Positions 1-11,691 of a stretch of 39,470 nucleotides of DNA are shown here, one piece after another. Numbering within the stretch: the stretch's first letter is position 1; each line of letters starts with the position of its first letter. The translations under genes were made by a program, and so were the position numbers. Under the pieces are notes generated by a model that did no database searches, was not told the DNA's origin, and was given only the letters and a program-made list of their open reading frames with translations. Source of the DNA: Isohypsibius dastychi (lineage: Eukaryota; Tardigrada; Eutardigrada; Parachela; Isohypsibiidae); the NCBI GenBank assembly GCA_034696485.1, contig JAQIWT010000073.1, positions 1 to 39,470 of the forward strand. The letters are read 5' to 3'.

Positions 1-315
1 TTTCAGTCTATGGAAATGATAGATCGTACTTTCAGAGTTGGTACTGTACCTGCACGCTCCTGTGCGGCAGGTAAAAAGTGATTGTTTTCAGTAGCGGCGT
101 AACTCACTCCGCATCATTTCTATCTCGTAGTTTACCAGTTCTGCCCGCTTCTCTGCAAAAACGCTGCAAAACGACTCGTTAGGATCACTTCGTGTACCAG
201 TTTTATTTTACTTCGATTCCCGTACTCAGTTTCACAATCATTGTATACCGTTGCAGAAAAGTATCACAGAAAGAGCGCTTCCAAAAAAGAGCAAAGTGTC
301 AGACTCAAAAAACAA

Positions 316-1350
316 TCACCATCCAAAGTCTCGGCCAACCATTTTATAAAAAAGTTCGTTATGCGGTTTAAAAAACACCTGCAGTTTTCGTAAAACATCA
401 GGTGAAACATCTGGATGAGGTCTGCCTTTGGTTTTGGACAGACATCTATCGGTTCTCGGATCATTCGGATCACGAATGCAATAAAATCCTTTGGTCTCGT
501 TGAAATGAAACTGTTGTTCATTTATCCTGTGGTCCAAGCCCAGAAACGTCTCCACCCTTGACAGTTCCTGCACAGGGTCGCTGATCAATGCGTCTCCATC
601 CACAATCTGGATCTGCTCCATGGGGAATTCCTTCAACCAGTTTGCCAAGTGGCGATGGTACATACTGACCCTAATAGGCTTGTATCCAACATCAACTGCG
701 CCATCTGGAGTCAGGACCGTATCCTCAAAACTCAGGAACCGCTTGCCTTTTTTGATGCGATTCAGCCTCGTTTGGGTGTAATCAGAAATGACTCTGGTGA
801 CCGGGTTCTTAACTACGAGGATCAGTTTGACGGTCGAGTTCATCGCCTTGACTCGCTGGGGGACATAGCGAGTAATGAAGTAGGCCGGGCTTTTCTCGAC
901 GGTGATTTGATCAGCATACGAGAAGGGCATCTTCCTCCGATACCATTCACGTCCCTTCTGGTAATTTTGCTCTTCATCGAAAAAGTGGATCTCATCGGAA
1001 GCCTTTCTAATGCGCGGATGGAGATTGAGAAATTCGATTAGCGCCCGCGTTCCGCTTTTTCGCACGCCGATAATCAGGCACTGCGGCAGCCTCCGCGAAA
1101 GCCGGTCACGTGTCCAGCGTGGTCTGGTCAGCTCGACCGGAAAAAGTGGTAGGGATGACAATTCGACATCGAGGATCACGTGACTGGATAGCCAGAGAGG
1201 CTGAGCTAGGATGAAGAGCAGAGCGGTTAGCAGGAAGCTGCAGAGGATGGTGAAGAAGAGGATGAGTGCACCCAAATAGAAACTGGAGCTTGACGAGGGA
1301 ATTGCATTAGCGATCGGCTTTTCCGGTAGTAATTTAAAATCAATAATCAT
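316..1350 (-). CDS. HS3ST: Heparan sulfate glucosamine 3-O-sulfotransferase (344 aa, single exon)
   Basis: This is a Golgi type II membrane enzyme that moves sulfate from PAPS to the 3-OH of glucosamine in heparan sulfate. A cytoplasmic tail is followed by a membrane anchor at about residues 25-49 and then the sulfotransferase domain. The 5'-phosphosulfate loop GVRKSGTRAL (95-104), the catalytic-Glu motif DEIHFFDEE (E121) and the 3'-phosphate motif NPVTRVISDYTQ (182-193) are all visible. The C-terminal Cys pair (CIRD...DRC) and the KGRPHPDV segment are typical of 3-OSTs. Length is normal for the family. The usual Arg-Asp before PVTR is Lys-Asn here, a mild divergence. The reading frame stays open upstream of the chosen Met, and TTTCAG near 1391 could be an acceptor, so an upstream exon is possible. 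The family assignment is secure; the paralogue type (3-OST-1/5 versus 3-OST-3 group) is not decided. Confidence 0.93.
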   Translation of the reverse strand: MIIDFKLLPEKPIANAIPSSSSSFYLGALILFFTILCSFLLTALLFILAQPLWLSSHVILDVELSSLPLFPVELTRPRWTRDRLSRRLPQCLIIGVRKSGTRALIEFLNLHPRIRKASDEIHFFDEEQNYQKGREWYRRKMPFSYADQITVEKSPAYFITRYVPQRVKAMNSTVKLILVVKNPVTRVISDYTQTRLNRIKKGKRFLSFEDTVLTPDGAVDVGYKPIRVSMYHRHLANWLKEFPMEQIQIVDGDALISDPVQELSRVETFLGLDHRINEQQFHFNETKGFYCIRDPNDPRTDRCLSKTKGRPHPDVSPDVLRKLQVFFKPHNELFYKMVGRDFGW

Positions 1351-4300
1351 GGCTGTAGTCCAGTCCCGGATGTGGTCAGGGCATTCTGAAATCAGATACG
1401 AAAATGGAGCATTAGTGGTTAGTGTGAGGCTGGGAAAAGAGGTTTTTAAGTTAATATCGAATTTGGCACTTGATGAATCTCATGTGCGAATCGGATTACT
1501 TTATCAGTCTCCCATTGAACAGTTCGAGTCGTCTTGAATTTGCATTTGCAGAACAACAATAGCCGGCCTCTCTCCCCGCTCACATCGCAATCTAGATGAA
1601 CTGTGAACCCCCTGGGATTTTTTCTCGTCACTCTTCAGTGCAACCGTATGCGAGCCGGTGTTCCGCGTCGCCAAAACTCAAAAACATTACGACGGAACTC
1701 ACCAGCAGAGGAAGAGATTAGATTCCAAGCTGAATTCCAAAAGCTCAAGTCGCGCAGACAGATAAACGAGTTAAACAGTCAAACATGCTTCCATACAATT
1801 ACCGATTGACTTAATCCCCCCGAAAACATATTGATCAACAACTTGAGCAAAGCCAGTTTGAATGAAGCCAGCCACTCGAGCAGCTCAAGCTGGTGAAGAA
1901 TGTTGTCCCCACTTAACCGTCCTTTTCAACGCAAGCCCACATCTTAACCTCCATCCTTCAACACTTACTACGGGGCCAGATGACCACCGGCCACCTGCCG
2001 GTCAGTCGTCAGGTGACACATCGCATCAAAAGATTCAAAACTCATCAGGCGTGAAATTAACTGTCTTGTCCGAACAATCTGGAGGCGGGTGGGAATTTCG
2101 CCGAGTCTTTATTGTTTTAAACCCGTCCAATCATCAAAAACCCCTTTCCGAGTTGACCAATCGGTTGCGATCTTTAGTGGTTCTCACGGGTATTTCTTCC
2201 GCAAGCACGGAGATGGGCTTGGAGGATAATGAAAATAAACAAGTGTCCAAGTTAGCATCACGCACGACTGGCCAATTATAGCGCATTGAGTGGACAGGAC
2301 AGGATCTTACGAGAAGCCCGGTCACATGGGAATATCGCATGCAAATGACCAGTTGCCAGAATTATCACGAAAATATCCCCTTCCATTCAATCAGCCCTAA
2401 TCCGACTTGACCAAGCGTGCCTATCACGCCAGTTACGCATTACTGTTCCACGGTCACGGCCAGCCGAGCGTCAATGCGATATCCCAGAAAAAAGCCGACC
2501 GTTCTTAGATTCTGAAGTGCTTCTGAAAAGAATAGTTCCTTCCTGCAAAAATTGTGATGACGGATTACCAGGAGCAACTGTCGCCTTGGCGAACAGCTGT
2601 TTCTTTGCAAACGATCATTTTACTGACTCCTGTTGGCGTTTGTCAACAAATGACGCTAATGGCACTGATTAACGATGTTAATTAAGAGCGGTAAATCTGT
2701 CATGTGCAATCTGCTTGAAAAAACTCATGTTCAGTGATGTCAGGAGGGCTTAACCCATATTCTTTCCAGCCAGAAATTGAATAAACAATCCAGCTTTCCG
2801 TTCACGTGTCTCTGGGCTGAATTCCCACATGAATCGGACACCGGTCAGACCGGGTTGTAAGCCTGTCAAAGTCTTTCAAAACAATGTTGATTTATTACAC
2901 AGATTTCAATCGACTTTTAATCGTCCAATTGTTATGCCTCCAAAGCGTCGTAAAGCGACTTGATTTCTGCTGCTGTAACTTTAGAGGACATTCTTGATGG
3001 CTAATGAAATGAGGCGTGATGGCGCCAGAACTCTGGGATATCCTGGAATAACATGTCCGATTTTCAATGTCAACAGTTAATTGTTTGACTTGCAAATTAA
3101 TATTCAGTTCTTGTAATCCAATTACACATGGGCGAATTGCATCCCTGTACCACATATTATAGCCGTAGGTCATTCTTGTTTTGTCTCAACTGGACTAGCT
3201 TGGCGTTTGTATGAATAATTCATGGCGGCATATGTGCATCTCTAATCAAGTTCCATGCAGACCGCCATAACTTGCAGACACAAATATGTTTGCTCTTAGA
3301 TAAACTTCACGTCATTTATATGACATATCCACAACTCCTGGGCGGACATAATTGTGATGGAACAGCAACGTAAAATTACACAGCGCAATCTTCTATCAAA
3401 GGCAAACACGACTCTTCAAACAACCTACAATCTTCCTACATCTGCTGACCTTCTGCCACACATTCAAACTGAAAAAGCGCAACAACTCCACGCGGTTTTT
3501 CCACGTGCTGGCTCGTTCTAAAAATATGAATCGTAAAATACAGGAAAACTTGCCAACGCAGGGGATTAGTCGATCAATGGCGCCTAACGAGTGACGGTAA
3601 ACTCCATCAGCATTGATAATTAAGTGATTCTTTCTGAGCCATGTTCATTTGCATACAAGCGGAGATTATCCATTGTTTCGGAGCAAACTGCCCCTCTGTT
3701 TCAATTTGCCCTTTCATCGCGTTCAAAGATTCCCTGTGGTGCATGGCCTGACCAGTTGTCCAAGTGACGACTGGACTCACGCTGACATGTCAGCTCGAAA
3801 CATGCACCCTTGAACGAAATCTACTCTGTATCTCGAACCCTGTTTTAGTTTCACATTCACAGTAGCGAGCAGCGAACCACAATAAAATGGCGGCGAACCC
3901 ACCACGAATCACAATGCAGTGTTCCGCGAAAATCTACGCCAAAGTGAGTACACTCCTACTAGGGTCATTCGACTTCGACGAAGTTGAGTCGAGCTGACCA
4001 GCTCGTCGATTTGAAAGACTGGTGAAAAGTTTTACGGGCAATTAGAGTTAGAAGTTAGTTTTCCGAGATCTGGGGTATCCTAAAAGGCGACATTCGGACA
4101 AATATGTGCAACGCTTTTTGCTGTCAAAACAGTTCCAGTGTAACGACCATTTGATGGAGCCGTAGAGTGTGTCAGTCAGTCAGTCGGAGCGATCCCGGTT
4201 GGAGCAGATGGGGTCAAGTTACCCGGATTAACGGGATCGCATTTCTCAACGCTAAAAAGTATCAAGGCAGTTTTTGGGGGGTTTGGAATGGCAAACATCA

Positions 4301-7300
4301 CTTGCCTTTAGATGATAGCTTATAAAGCACTTGAAAAACATTACTTGCTCCCACAATCAGCACACAATGAGCCCTATCATGCTTAGTGCTTGCCTTTTGA
4401 ACAGGTTTGCCGTTTCTCATGTTGGATTTGGATTGGCCTGCTTTTCTTCGTTCTAACATAAGTGAGTTTTAATTCCATTTTGAGAGCTTGAAAATGGAGC
4501 TGCAATCCGAGCTGCTTTTTCCGAAACAAACCACATATGCCACCTCCTTTTCCCCCTGAACAGCTTGAATCAATAATGTTGCGCAAAGTGCGGTTAAATA
4601 TTTGTCTTGAACGATATCGCCGTTATTTAGGAACGCTGTCACTTCTGCGACCTTAAAACAAACATCCCACCCCAGGGAAACATTTTAAATTCAGCGAAAT
4701 AAAATCCTTGTTTTTAATGTGGATCGTTTAGTTCTGCAAAACTTTAATTACGAGTTTGTTTTTGGAATGCTGATTGATTTAATCAGCCTTCGATATAACT
4801 GAATCGACGCTTTCCAGGCCCATTCTTTGAAATAAGACCAATAATTGACGGAATTATAAATCAAAACCACGGCTTTGCGTGACTTTCTCGAATCAAAACC
4901 GATATCAAATTTCGCATGACGCAAATTTTCGTAATTAAATCTATTTTGATCTGCTAAAGAAATCCGTTCATGTCCACCAATATCCTCTTCGAATGAAACT
5001 AAATAAATAATCAAATCTTTTTTCTTTAAGGTAAAAATTGTATTATAAGTTAGTTCCAAATTCCAATGAATATTAATTTTGCCTTCAGGGGGAGTGTGCG
5101 GTTGATCTAGGGAGCATTTGGTGAATAACGATCAGCAGAATGAGAGATAATTTCGCCGGTGTGGCGATGATGAAGAAGCGGGTAAATGAGCCCAAATTTC
5201 ACCCTCATATCCATAAACAAAATGATGAAAGACAATTTACACGCCGGCCAAACATTTGCCCCATAATAGCCGCCGTGAGGTCAAGCCATACGTCAATTAT
5301 TTGCCGGTCACTTCAACCCGGCTCCAGATGCTCTATATTTAGCATACAGAACAACGCTCGAAATATCCACAATCGAAATCTACTTCAGAAACGACTTTGT
5401 AGTCAAATATTCATAACGATTGCACTGCAAAATTAGAACTGTATAAAAGTTCACTCGTTTGTTCCAAAAGCGGATTGCCGACTTCTAGTCAAGTTTAACT
5501 AATTTTATTCATATTATCCCATAAGCAAACACTTTCCAGTTCGTTCGCAAAAGTTTCATTTTTTATTTCTCATCATGCTAGTTCTGGTGGAAATGTAGAA
5601 TTGGTTACACGCTTTCAAAAACGATTTGGATCGATTTCAATGACATTTGAAAACGTCGTTGATCTTCTGCACCGCTGTGAATAAATATTCGTTGATCTTT
5701 TACAATTGTGTAACAATTCAGTTCCAGAAAATTGATATGACTACACGACCAAGATTTTTATCGACGGGAAATGGTTCAGCTTGGTGTAAATGTGTCGAAT
5801 CTCCGCAAAATCCCACGTTCCGACGGTTTCGTAAATCAATAAACTTATTTTCCACTGCTAAAACTCGTCAATTTCTTGCGCACTTACAGCACAATTTTAA
5901 AAGCATCATAAAACATAAAAATCTGCTCAAATATCTCTATCGCTGAATCTGGCAATACCAGCCCGAAAAGCACACGGCCAAGCTCTAATAAACCGGCGGA
6001 ACTGGCCACTCTGATTATACACGGACATAATTCATTGGATTTACGGGCTATTCTTCCCGAGTAAACTGATTCGCATGCCACAGCATCTTTAAACAAATAT
6101 TTCACATTCCGTCATGAATAGCCACTAAACTGGAGCACATCGGGCTATATTGCTTTTTTCGCCCCACTTTTCACCGGAAGATGCCCTATGTCAATCTTTA
6201 CTCAATAGGTACTTGAATTTCTCACCCAGTTTCCTACGCTCATCAAGTCCCAAATTCGTTCGATTTACAAAAATAAAATCGAATTCTTACCTGATTTCAC
6301 CAAGCATCCAGATCAAAAATATAATTAACAATCCATTTGCGAAACCGGAAAGTGAAAAGTGACGGGCAAGAGATATTCCGCGAGATCCGAGATGATGGTG
6401 GATACCATTAATCACCGACACCACTGAAGCTGCCGGCACAAACGCAAAAAGGCGTCTTTTTTGACGTTTGAGAAATCGACACGACAGATTCCTAATTATG
6501 GCAAAATATTAGTTCCTTCCCAGCAAAACAATCAAATTACACTGACCAGATGGCAAAGTGAAACTCTGGCAGACTGTTGGTCTGAAGGGGCGTGATAAAT
6601 GTGGTTCGGCGTTTAGGCGGATCTCCTGCTCTGCAAGCCAACCAACCAATGGCAAATGCCGATCGATTCGCCCGAGTAGGCCTTGGGTTTCGGCCTACTC
6701 CAACGGTTTACACAAAGCAGCTCCGCTTATAAAGGAAAGTTTGGGGAAGACGTATACATGCGCGGATCTCGCAAAATGAAACACCGAAGTTTGGCTCTAC
6801 TTGACCTTACTCCCCCGAGCTGGCCCAAGCTGATCTGCTGGGTTGAAGAAGAATAAGTCGATCGCAAAATGTCAAAGACGGGGTGGTTTTCATGAAAAAG
6901 AATGAGCAGAAGTGACTGGAATGAATGCATATGTCGAGTGGATCGTTTAAAATCCAATCAGTTCTTTCTTTTGTCAACACAGTCTTGAAAAACATCTCAA
7001 GTTGGGCACTTCACGAACAGCGTATGAGTGCAGAATGGGCAGATGGATAAAATGAAAGCACCTTTTAGTGCGCAAAAGTCATCCAAACATTCGCAGTACC
7101 CGAACCTTATGACTTGTACAAAATAGCGAAGGTTGTCGAGCTTCGTGTCACAAACTACCGTAGATAAGACACGAAAAAGTTTTCAGTGATCAAGATGTTG
7201 GGTTACATCAAAGTTGAGGTAATGGTAAGTAATTGTGGTGGTCGAGTGTGTGTGACACTGAAAACTTCAAGGTACCCTCACGGCCAAGGTAAGTATGTAT

Positions 7301-7563
7301 CCTAGAGAGAGTGACACTCTTCTACCGTAAGTTCCAGAACAACATCACCTGAACATCAATTGGGAGATTGGTTAGAGCTCGATATAGCACTCTTATAGTT
7401 AGGAATATCCACCGCATTATGCAAAGCTATCCAAGCTACGGACGAGGGTCACTGGCCAGCCAGCTCCATTCTTCTCCGCGAACCTTGCAAAGCGGAGTGG
7501 TTTCCGGAGCAGTCTGCGTACGAAGTGTTGAAAGCGGTGTCGGGGGCGGGATTACTTTCTTTC
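1351..7563. other. Long gene-poor stretch
   Basis: About 6.2 kb without a supported gene. Open frames are short, lack recognisable domains and do not chain through consistent splice phases. A short inverted repeat lies near 4189-4238 (GCGATCCCG and CGGGATCGC). A possible isolated first exon lies at 3887-3943 and is listed separately. This contrasts with the dense packing elsewhere in the window. It may hold regulatory DNA or introns of genes lying outside, but nothing in the sequence proves this. Confidence 0.5.
3887..3943 (+). other. Possible orphan first coding exon
   Basis: An ATG in the context AAAATGG opens 19 codons (MAANPPRITMQCSAKIYAK) that end exactly at a strong donor, AAA|GTGAGT, in phase 0. 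Read-through reaches a stop 18 codons later. No matching downstream exon was found on the plus strand before 11.7 kb. It could be a first exon with a long intron, a decayed gene or chance. Confidence 0.25.
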
Positions 7564-7570
7564 ATGGTAC
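7564..7570. repeat. Left target site duplication of MITE (ATGGTAC)
   Basis: Seven bases ATGGTAC directly abut the left terminal inverted repeat and are repeated exactly at 7814-7820, as expected for target duplication on insertion of a DNA transposon. Confidence 0.8.
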
Positions 7571-7813
7571 CAGCGACTATAGAGTTAAGTAGACTGGGTT
7601 GAGCGACCGAGCGAGTGAGGTTGAAATCTGACGATTTTGTCGTGACGTTTTTACCCATAGTGGCGTCGTTCTGACGTCAGCTGTATATTAGAGTTTTCTA
7701 CAGATGACGTCGAAATGACACCACTATGGGTAATCACGTGATGACAAATTCGGCGGATTTCGACCTTACTCGCTCAGTCGCTCAAACCAGTCTATTTACC
7801 TCTATAGTCGCTG
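7571..7813. mobile_element. Palindromic (foldback) MITE, 243 bp
   Basis: The element is almost entirely an inverted repeat. The left arm begins CAGCGACTATAGAG and the right arm ends CTCTATAGTCGCTG. The two arms match over roughly 105-110 bp each, with scattered substitutions and small gaps, around a short AT-rich centre near 7683-7700. It has no coding capacity. Exact 7-bp direct repeats (ATGGTAC) flank it. Termini CAG...CTG with a 7-bp duplication fit several superfamilies, among them P-like and Dada-like; I cannot choose between them. The transposase gene at 11692 is EnSpm-like, a group usually giving 2-3 bp duplications, so it is probably not the mobilising partner. Confidence 0.88.
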
Positions 7814-7820
7814 ATGGTAC
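7814..7820. repeat. Right target site duplication of MITE (ATGGTAC)
   Basis: Exact copy of the heptamer at 7564-7570, immediately after the right terminal inverted repeat. Confidence 0.8.
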
Positions 7821-8753
7821 ATTCGTACGCCACTGCTCGGCACAACTGGTTTTTGAGATTAAAATCTGGATCTGCTGTTTTCAGCGAAAATTGCGAGCGA
7901 TCTTGAATCTTTCTTCTTACTTGCGTTTGGAACTTGCTTTTACCTAAAAGTGCCTTGCTTGAAGTACACGATTTACAGGCTGACGGCTAAGATCCTTTCT
8001 TCACGGTAAACAGCGACTGGTCTGAGAGATAAATGCATGCAATCTGCGCAGATTTAAAATTTCATTCCACTGTTTTTTTATGCGACAAATCTTGGTACCT
8101 TCCACAATGTCATCTCTTGTTATTTTCAGTCGTCTTTCGGAAAATGACTGCACACAGCTCAGCTTCAACGGATGTCTGCGTCTTCGAGAGCGATTGCAAG
8201 GAAGATGTCTTTCACTGCACCATCAACTTCCCCGTGTTCTAGGACGTGGTTCTGTAAACCGATTTGCCAGCGAAATGCTTGGAACCACTTCACGGTTTAC
8301 GAACTACTTTTGATAGGGTTCGTGCTCCTACTTTGTGATTGGTCGGTTCTGGAAACCCAATCGGTGGCTCTGTTACAGGCATTTAGGGAGCAAATCGGCG
8401 ATCCCTTCACCGGTACTATTCCAGGCACTTCTGGAGCATTTGGCCGACCCATTGTACGGTTGGTTTAGTAGCACAAGTGGAGCATCAAAGGAACCCTCAG
8501 ACGGTCGGAATGAGAGCACTGCAATTCTGGTTTCTTGTGCCGGTGATCGGTTTGTTTCGAAGCATTTGTTGTGAAATGTTTTACTGCTGACCACTGGCCG
8601 GTCATATTTGCGGCTTGTATATTGGATCTGTACTCTTTTGTCGGAAAGGCAACAGATGAACAAAAAAAATTCATTCTGACAAGTGCTTCATATGAATATC
8701 GCTGAATTACCAAATCGCAAAATGAACCTTTCGAGAACGGAAAAACCAAGGCC
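7821..8753. other. Intergenic, no gene seen
   Basis: Several overlapping short frames occur on both strands between 8033 and 8794. None has a recognisable domain and none dominates, so I treat them as chance. The stretch is the 3' flank of the minus-strand gene that ends at 8870. Confidence 0.4.
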
Positions 8754-8845
8754 AAATTAAAACTAAAAAGCCAAATCTGTCTCGAAAACATCAATCAAGG
8801 AAAATTAAAACTAAAACACCAAATTTGTCTCGAAAACATCAATCA
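8754..8845. repeat. Two-copy direct repeat, about 48-bp period
   Basis: Two near-identical copies of about 44 bases, at 8754-8797 and 8802-8845, share AAATTAAAACTAAAA and TGTCTCGAAAACATCAATCA. They lie just beyond the stop codon of the minus-strand gene, probably in its 3' untranslated region. Confidence 0.85.
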
Positions 8846-8869
8846 TATCCAAGTCAGACCAAAACACTC

Positions 8870-11529
8870 TCACTCTTCTTCTCCGGAATCCTGATCTGGT
8901 TCTTCTTCCCCGGAATCCTGATCTTGTTTGCTGTTCTTAGCAATCGTGTTAAGAGCGAATTGAATCAAGTTGAGATGTCCTTTCTTCTTCATAGGATGTT
9001 TCAAGTTGATCATATCATGATGGTGCTTTTTGCAATAACGGGCCAATTCCTGCGCAGCATATTCGCGGATCCGGTTGACCAACTTCATTTCCCATTGCAG
9101 CGGCATCAGGCATTTCTTCCCCTTTCCAAGAACAAGTGAAGTGACATGCGCTGCAAAATTGATAATATAAGAAAAAGGCGTCTGATTAGATTGCAGCTCA
9201 CATACCTTTTAATGCTAGGATAAAATCCATTCCCAGAATTTCCCTCAGAAAATTCTTGATATTTTGATGTTCTGGCAAACGCTCTCGGTACATCTGATAA
9301 ATCGAAGCTAACCTACGTAAACCAGGACGCCCTCCAATCAACCGCTGGACGAGGTACCAAATGTAAGCTCCGGACTGCATCCCTCCTGACAAGAACTGAC
9401 TTGTCAGAAAAGTATGTGTAGCATCGATATGAATTTCCGGGACCGCAGGATTCAGGACCACCATATCCAATCCAGTCAAGTTGAAAAACCATTTACTAGT
9501 TGTGTCCTTGAGCTGGAAAATGTCGCTCGGCATTTCCATATGCTTTAGGAAAGGCTCCTTAAAATCGGTAAGATGGCGCCGCCCTTCAACAGGTTTCTGC
9601 AGGTACTCGTACGGGTCTGTGACGAGAAAAGGTCAGGCGGACAATACATGTTAAAACAAATTACTGTGTACCTGTTAGTTGGTAAGAGTCACCCGAAACC
9701 AATTCATCGATGTTCCTTTTCCTCGGGATGCTATCTGCTGAAAACAGAACAGAAAAAATTACATAATACGGCTATTTCAAACCTGCTTATTTATGTGATA
9801 AAATCATACCTTTTTTTCCTTTCCGTTTGGATTTTTGACTTTTGCTCGAAGATTCAGCCTCCTCAGGTTGTTTCTTCGGCGCTTCAATCGGATCTAGAAA
9901 GGAGAGAAACTAAGATCTGGAAATATTTTCAGCTAATGGTAAGTGCTTATCTTTGGTTTGTAAAGATTGCAGATTCCCATCCAAAATGTTCATCGGTTCT
10001 TGCAGAGGTGAACTCGAGCGAGCGCCTTACAGCAAAACATATTTCTTGAATGATATGAACAGAACTTGATGCAAATTACCAGTTGCATCCAAAATCGGAT
10101 TTGTTTTCGGGGCCGATTCGCTGGATGACGATTTGCTCCGATTATCCCAGACCTCCTTTTCCATTATGTAGCATTTGATCTTGTCAACAGCTGCATACGG
10201 TTGACCAACCACCATGGCGGTTATGAAATAGAAATCTGAAGACAGAGAAAGAACATTTTCACTTCTAGTTAGCTGAGGGTAAAAAACGCCCTTGTAACTG
10301 ACCGGTGCTGTTGAAGTTATGCTCTCGAAGGATTTCTATAGTAGACCGTGAATTGATCTCTTCGTAGGTCATGTAAAATTCCCTTGCTACCGAACAAAAA
10401 AATATAAGGGTGAGAATGTAACAGAACCCAAAACAGTACATATAGCTCACCCGCCATTCTTGTGAAATCTTCCGGTTGTGGAGCCATTCCCTGACTGGTT
10501 CCAACAACAGAACTGGACTCGATAAAGCTGGCGAAAGCCGGCTGGGCAGACTGGTCATTTGAGATGGTTTTTGGAAAAGATGGCAAAAGAGGACCTTCAG
10601 CAGGTACTTGACTGACTGGCAGCTGGGATGTGGAACCGGTCGCTGTTTGCTCCGGGTTCAGCAAGGGAGCACTTCCGTCATCAACCTTTTTCTATAACAA
10701 CAAATTACCAAATTTATTAAATTGCTATGCTGCTGCAACATCGAACATTCTGAAAACTGACCAGTTTTTTCTTTGCTCCTTCAGATTTTTCTTGTCTCAT
10801 CTTGTTTCGTTTCTCAATGGAATCAAGAACTTTGTCTGGTTCGTTTGTTTCGACTTCCTTTTGCTCTGACGCTCGCGTTGCTTCCTGGTAAGATAAAAAC
10901 AAATCAACGACAACATCAAACATGGTGGGGACATCAGATTACCACTTTGTCTTCCATTTCCTGTCTCTTCTTCTTTCCTTGGATCACATCATCAAAAATT
11001 TCCAAAACTTCCCCGATATACCGTTTTTCAGATGAAACACCATTGACGTTGACATATGAAGCTCGGACTTTTTCCCCTTTAACGAAACCTGGAGAATCGT
11101 TGTACACCATCGCCGGATTTATGGACAGGAGTGGATACGGCTTTCCGGTCTGCTTTTTATTTCTCATCCGGTCTTTCTCCCACGAGTCCGTATATTCAAA
11201 AAGAACAAAAGATGAATTTTTCACGAACCCAACCAGAATATTCTCTGCAAAGATATATGATTCGAAAGACTGATAAAAACAAAACTTGACAAAAACGTTA
11301 TACCTTTTCGTCTTTCGTGATACAACTTTTTTGCTTCGAAGATGTCATGCTGGGCCTTTGATCTGTCCAACGCTGCTTGATCTTTTGGTTTGACTTGTCT
11401 CTTCGGCTTGCCGATGGGACTGGTTTGGTAGATCTGAAAAGCCGGGTTCGGACGATGTGTACGTGGTGATGTTCTTAGGATTTCGTTGGGATCTTTGAAA
11501 CTTGAGTTGGAGTCGGAATCTGATGCCAT
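8870..11529 (-). CDS. Unrecognised 657-aa protein, 10 exons, possible BEN-like C-terminus
   Basis: Exons (minus order): 11529-11304, 11244-10943, 10884-10762, 10691-10451, 10386-10303, 10235-10080, 9893-9810, 9737-9672, 9616-9206, 9150-8870. All phases close. The start is MASDSDSNSS. Exon 2 (about residues 76-176) holds a hydrophobic beta-rich segment that looks Tudor/SH3-like. The middle is low-complexity with basic runs (KSKRKGKK, a likely nuclear signal). The last 220 residues are globular, with a helical stretch around NFLREILGMDF, then a GKGKK loop and an amphipathic helix. This resembles the layout of a BEN domain, but that is inference. The C-terminus ends in two copies of QDSGEEE. It is divergent from the transposase gene, with 162 bp between starts, so the two may share a promoter or belong to one element. 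The gene model is firm; function is unknown. Confidence 0.72.
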
Positions 11530-11691
11530 TATCTGTAATAACAAATTAAAACATGATAAGAGAACTATCAAATCCGATGTGTCGGCAAATATGATTGGCC
11601 CTATGAACCGTTGAACCCGCCCACCTCACCCCGCCAAATCTAGATCTGGTCATTCAGTTGACTGTTCTTTTATCCATTTATATTCGTTAAA
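11530..11691. promoter_or_regulatory. Shared divergent promoter region
   Basis: These 162 bp separate two head-to-head starts. The stretch holds a C-rich block near 11618-11636 (CCCGCCCACCTCACCCCGCC), similar to CACCC/GC-box promoter elements. No TATA box in a convincing place. Confidence 0.5.

Noticed and set aside
649-1041. 130-codon plus-strand frame
   Set aside because: Antisense shadow of the intronless sulfotransferase gene.
1862-2281. 139-codon plus-strand frame
   Set aside because: No domain, low-quality composition, no splice partners.
2558-2692. Short frame starting MTDYQEQLSPW
   Set aside because: Only 44 codons, no support from motifs or neighbours.
4748-5059. 103-codon minus-strand frame
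   Set aside because: AT-rich, no recognisable fold, no splice context.
10773-11273. 166-codon plus-strand frame
   Set aside because: Antisense to exons 2 and 3 of the unknown gene, whose phases and splice sites all agree on the other strand.
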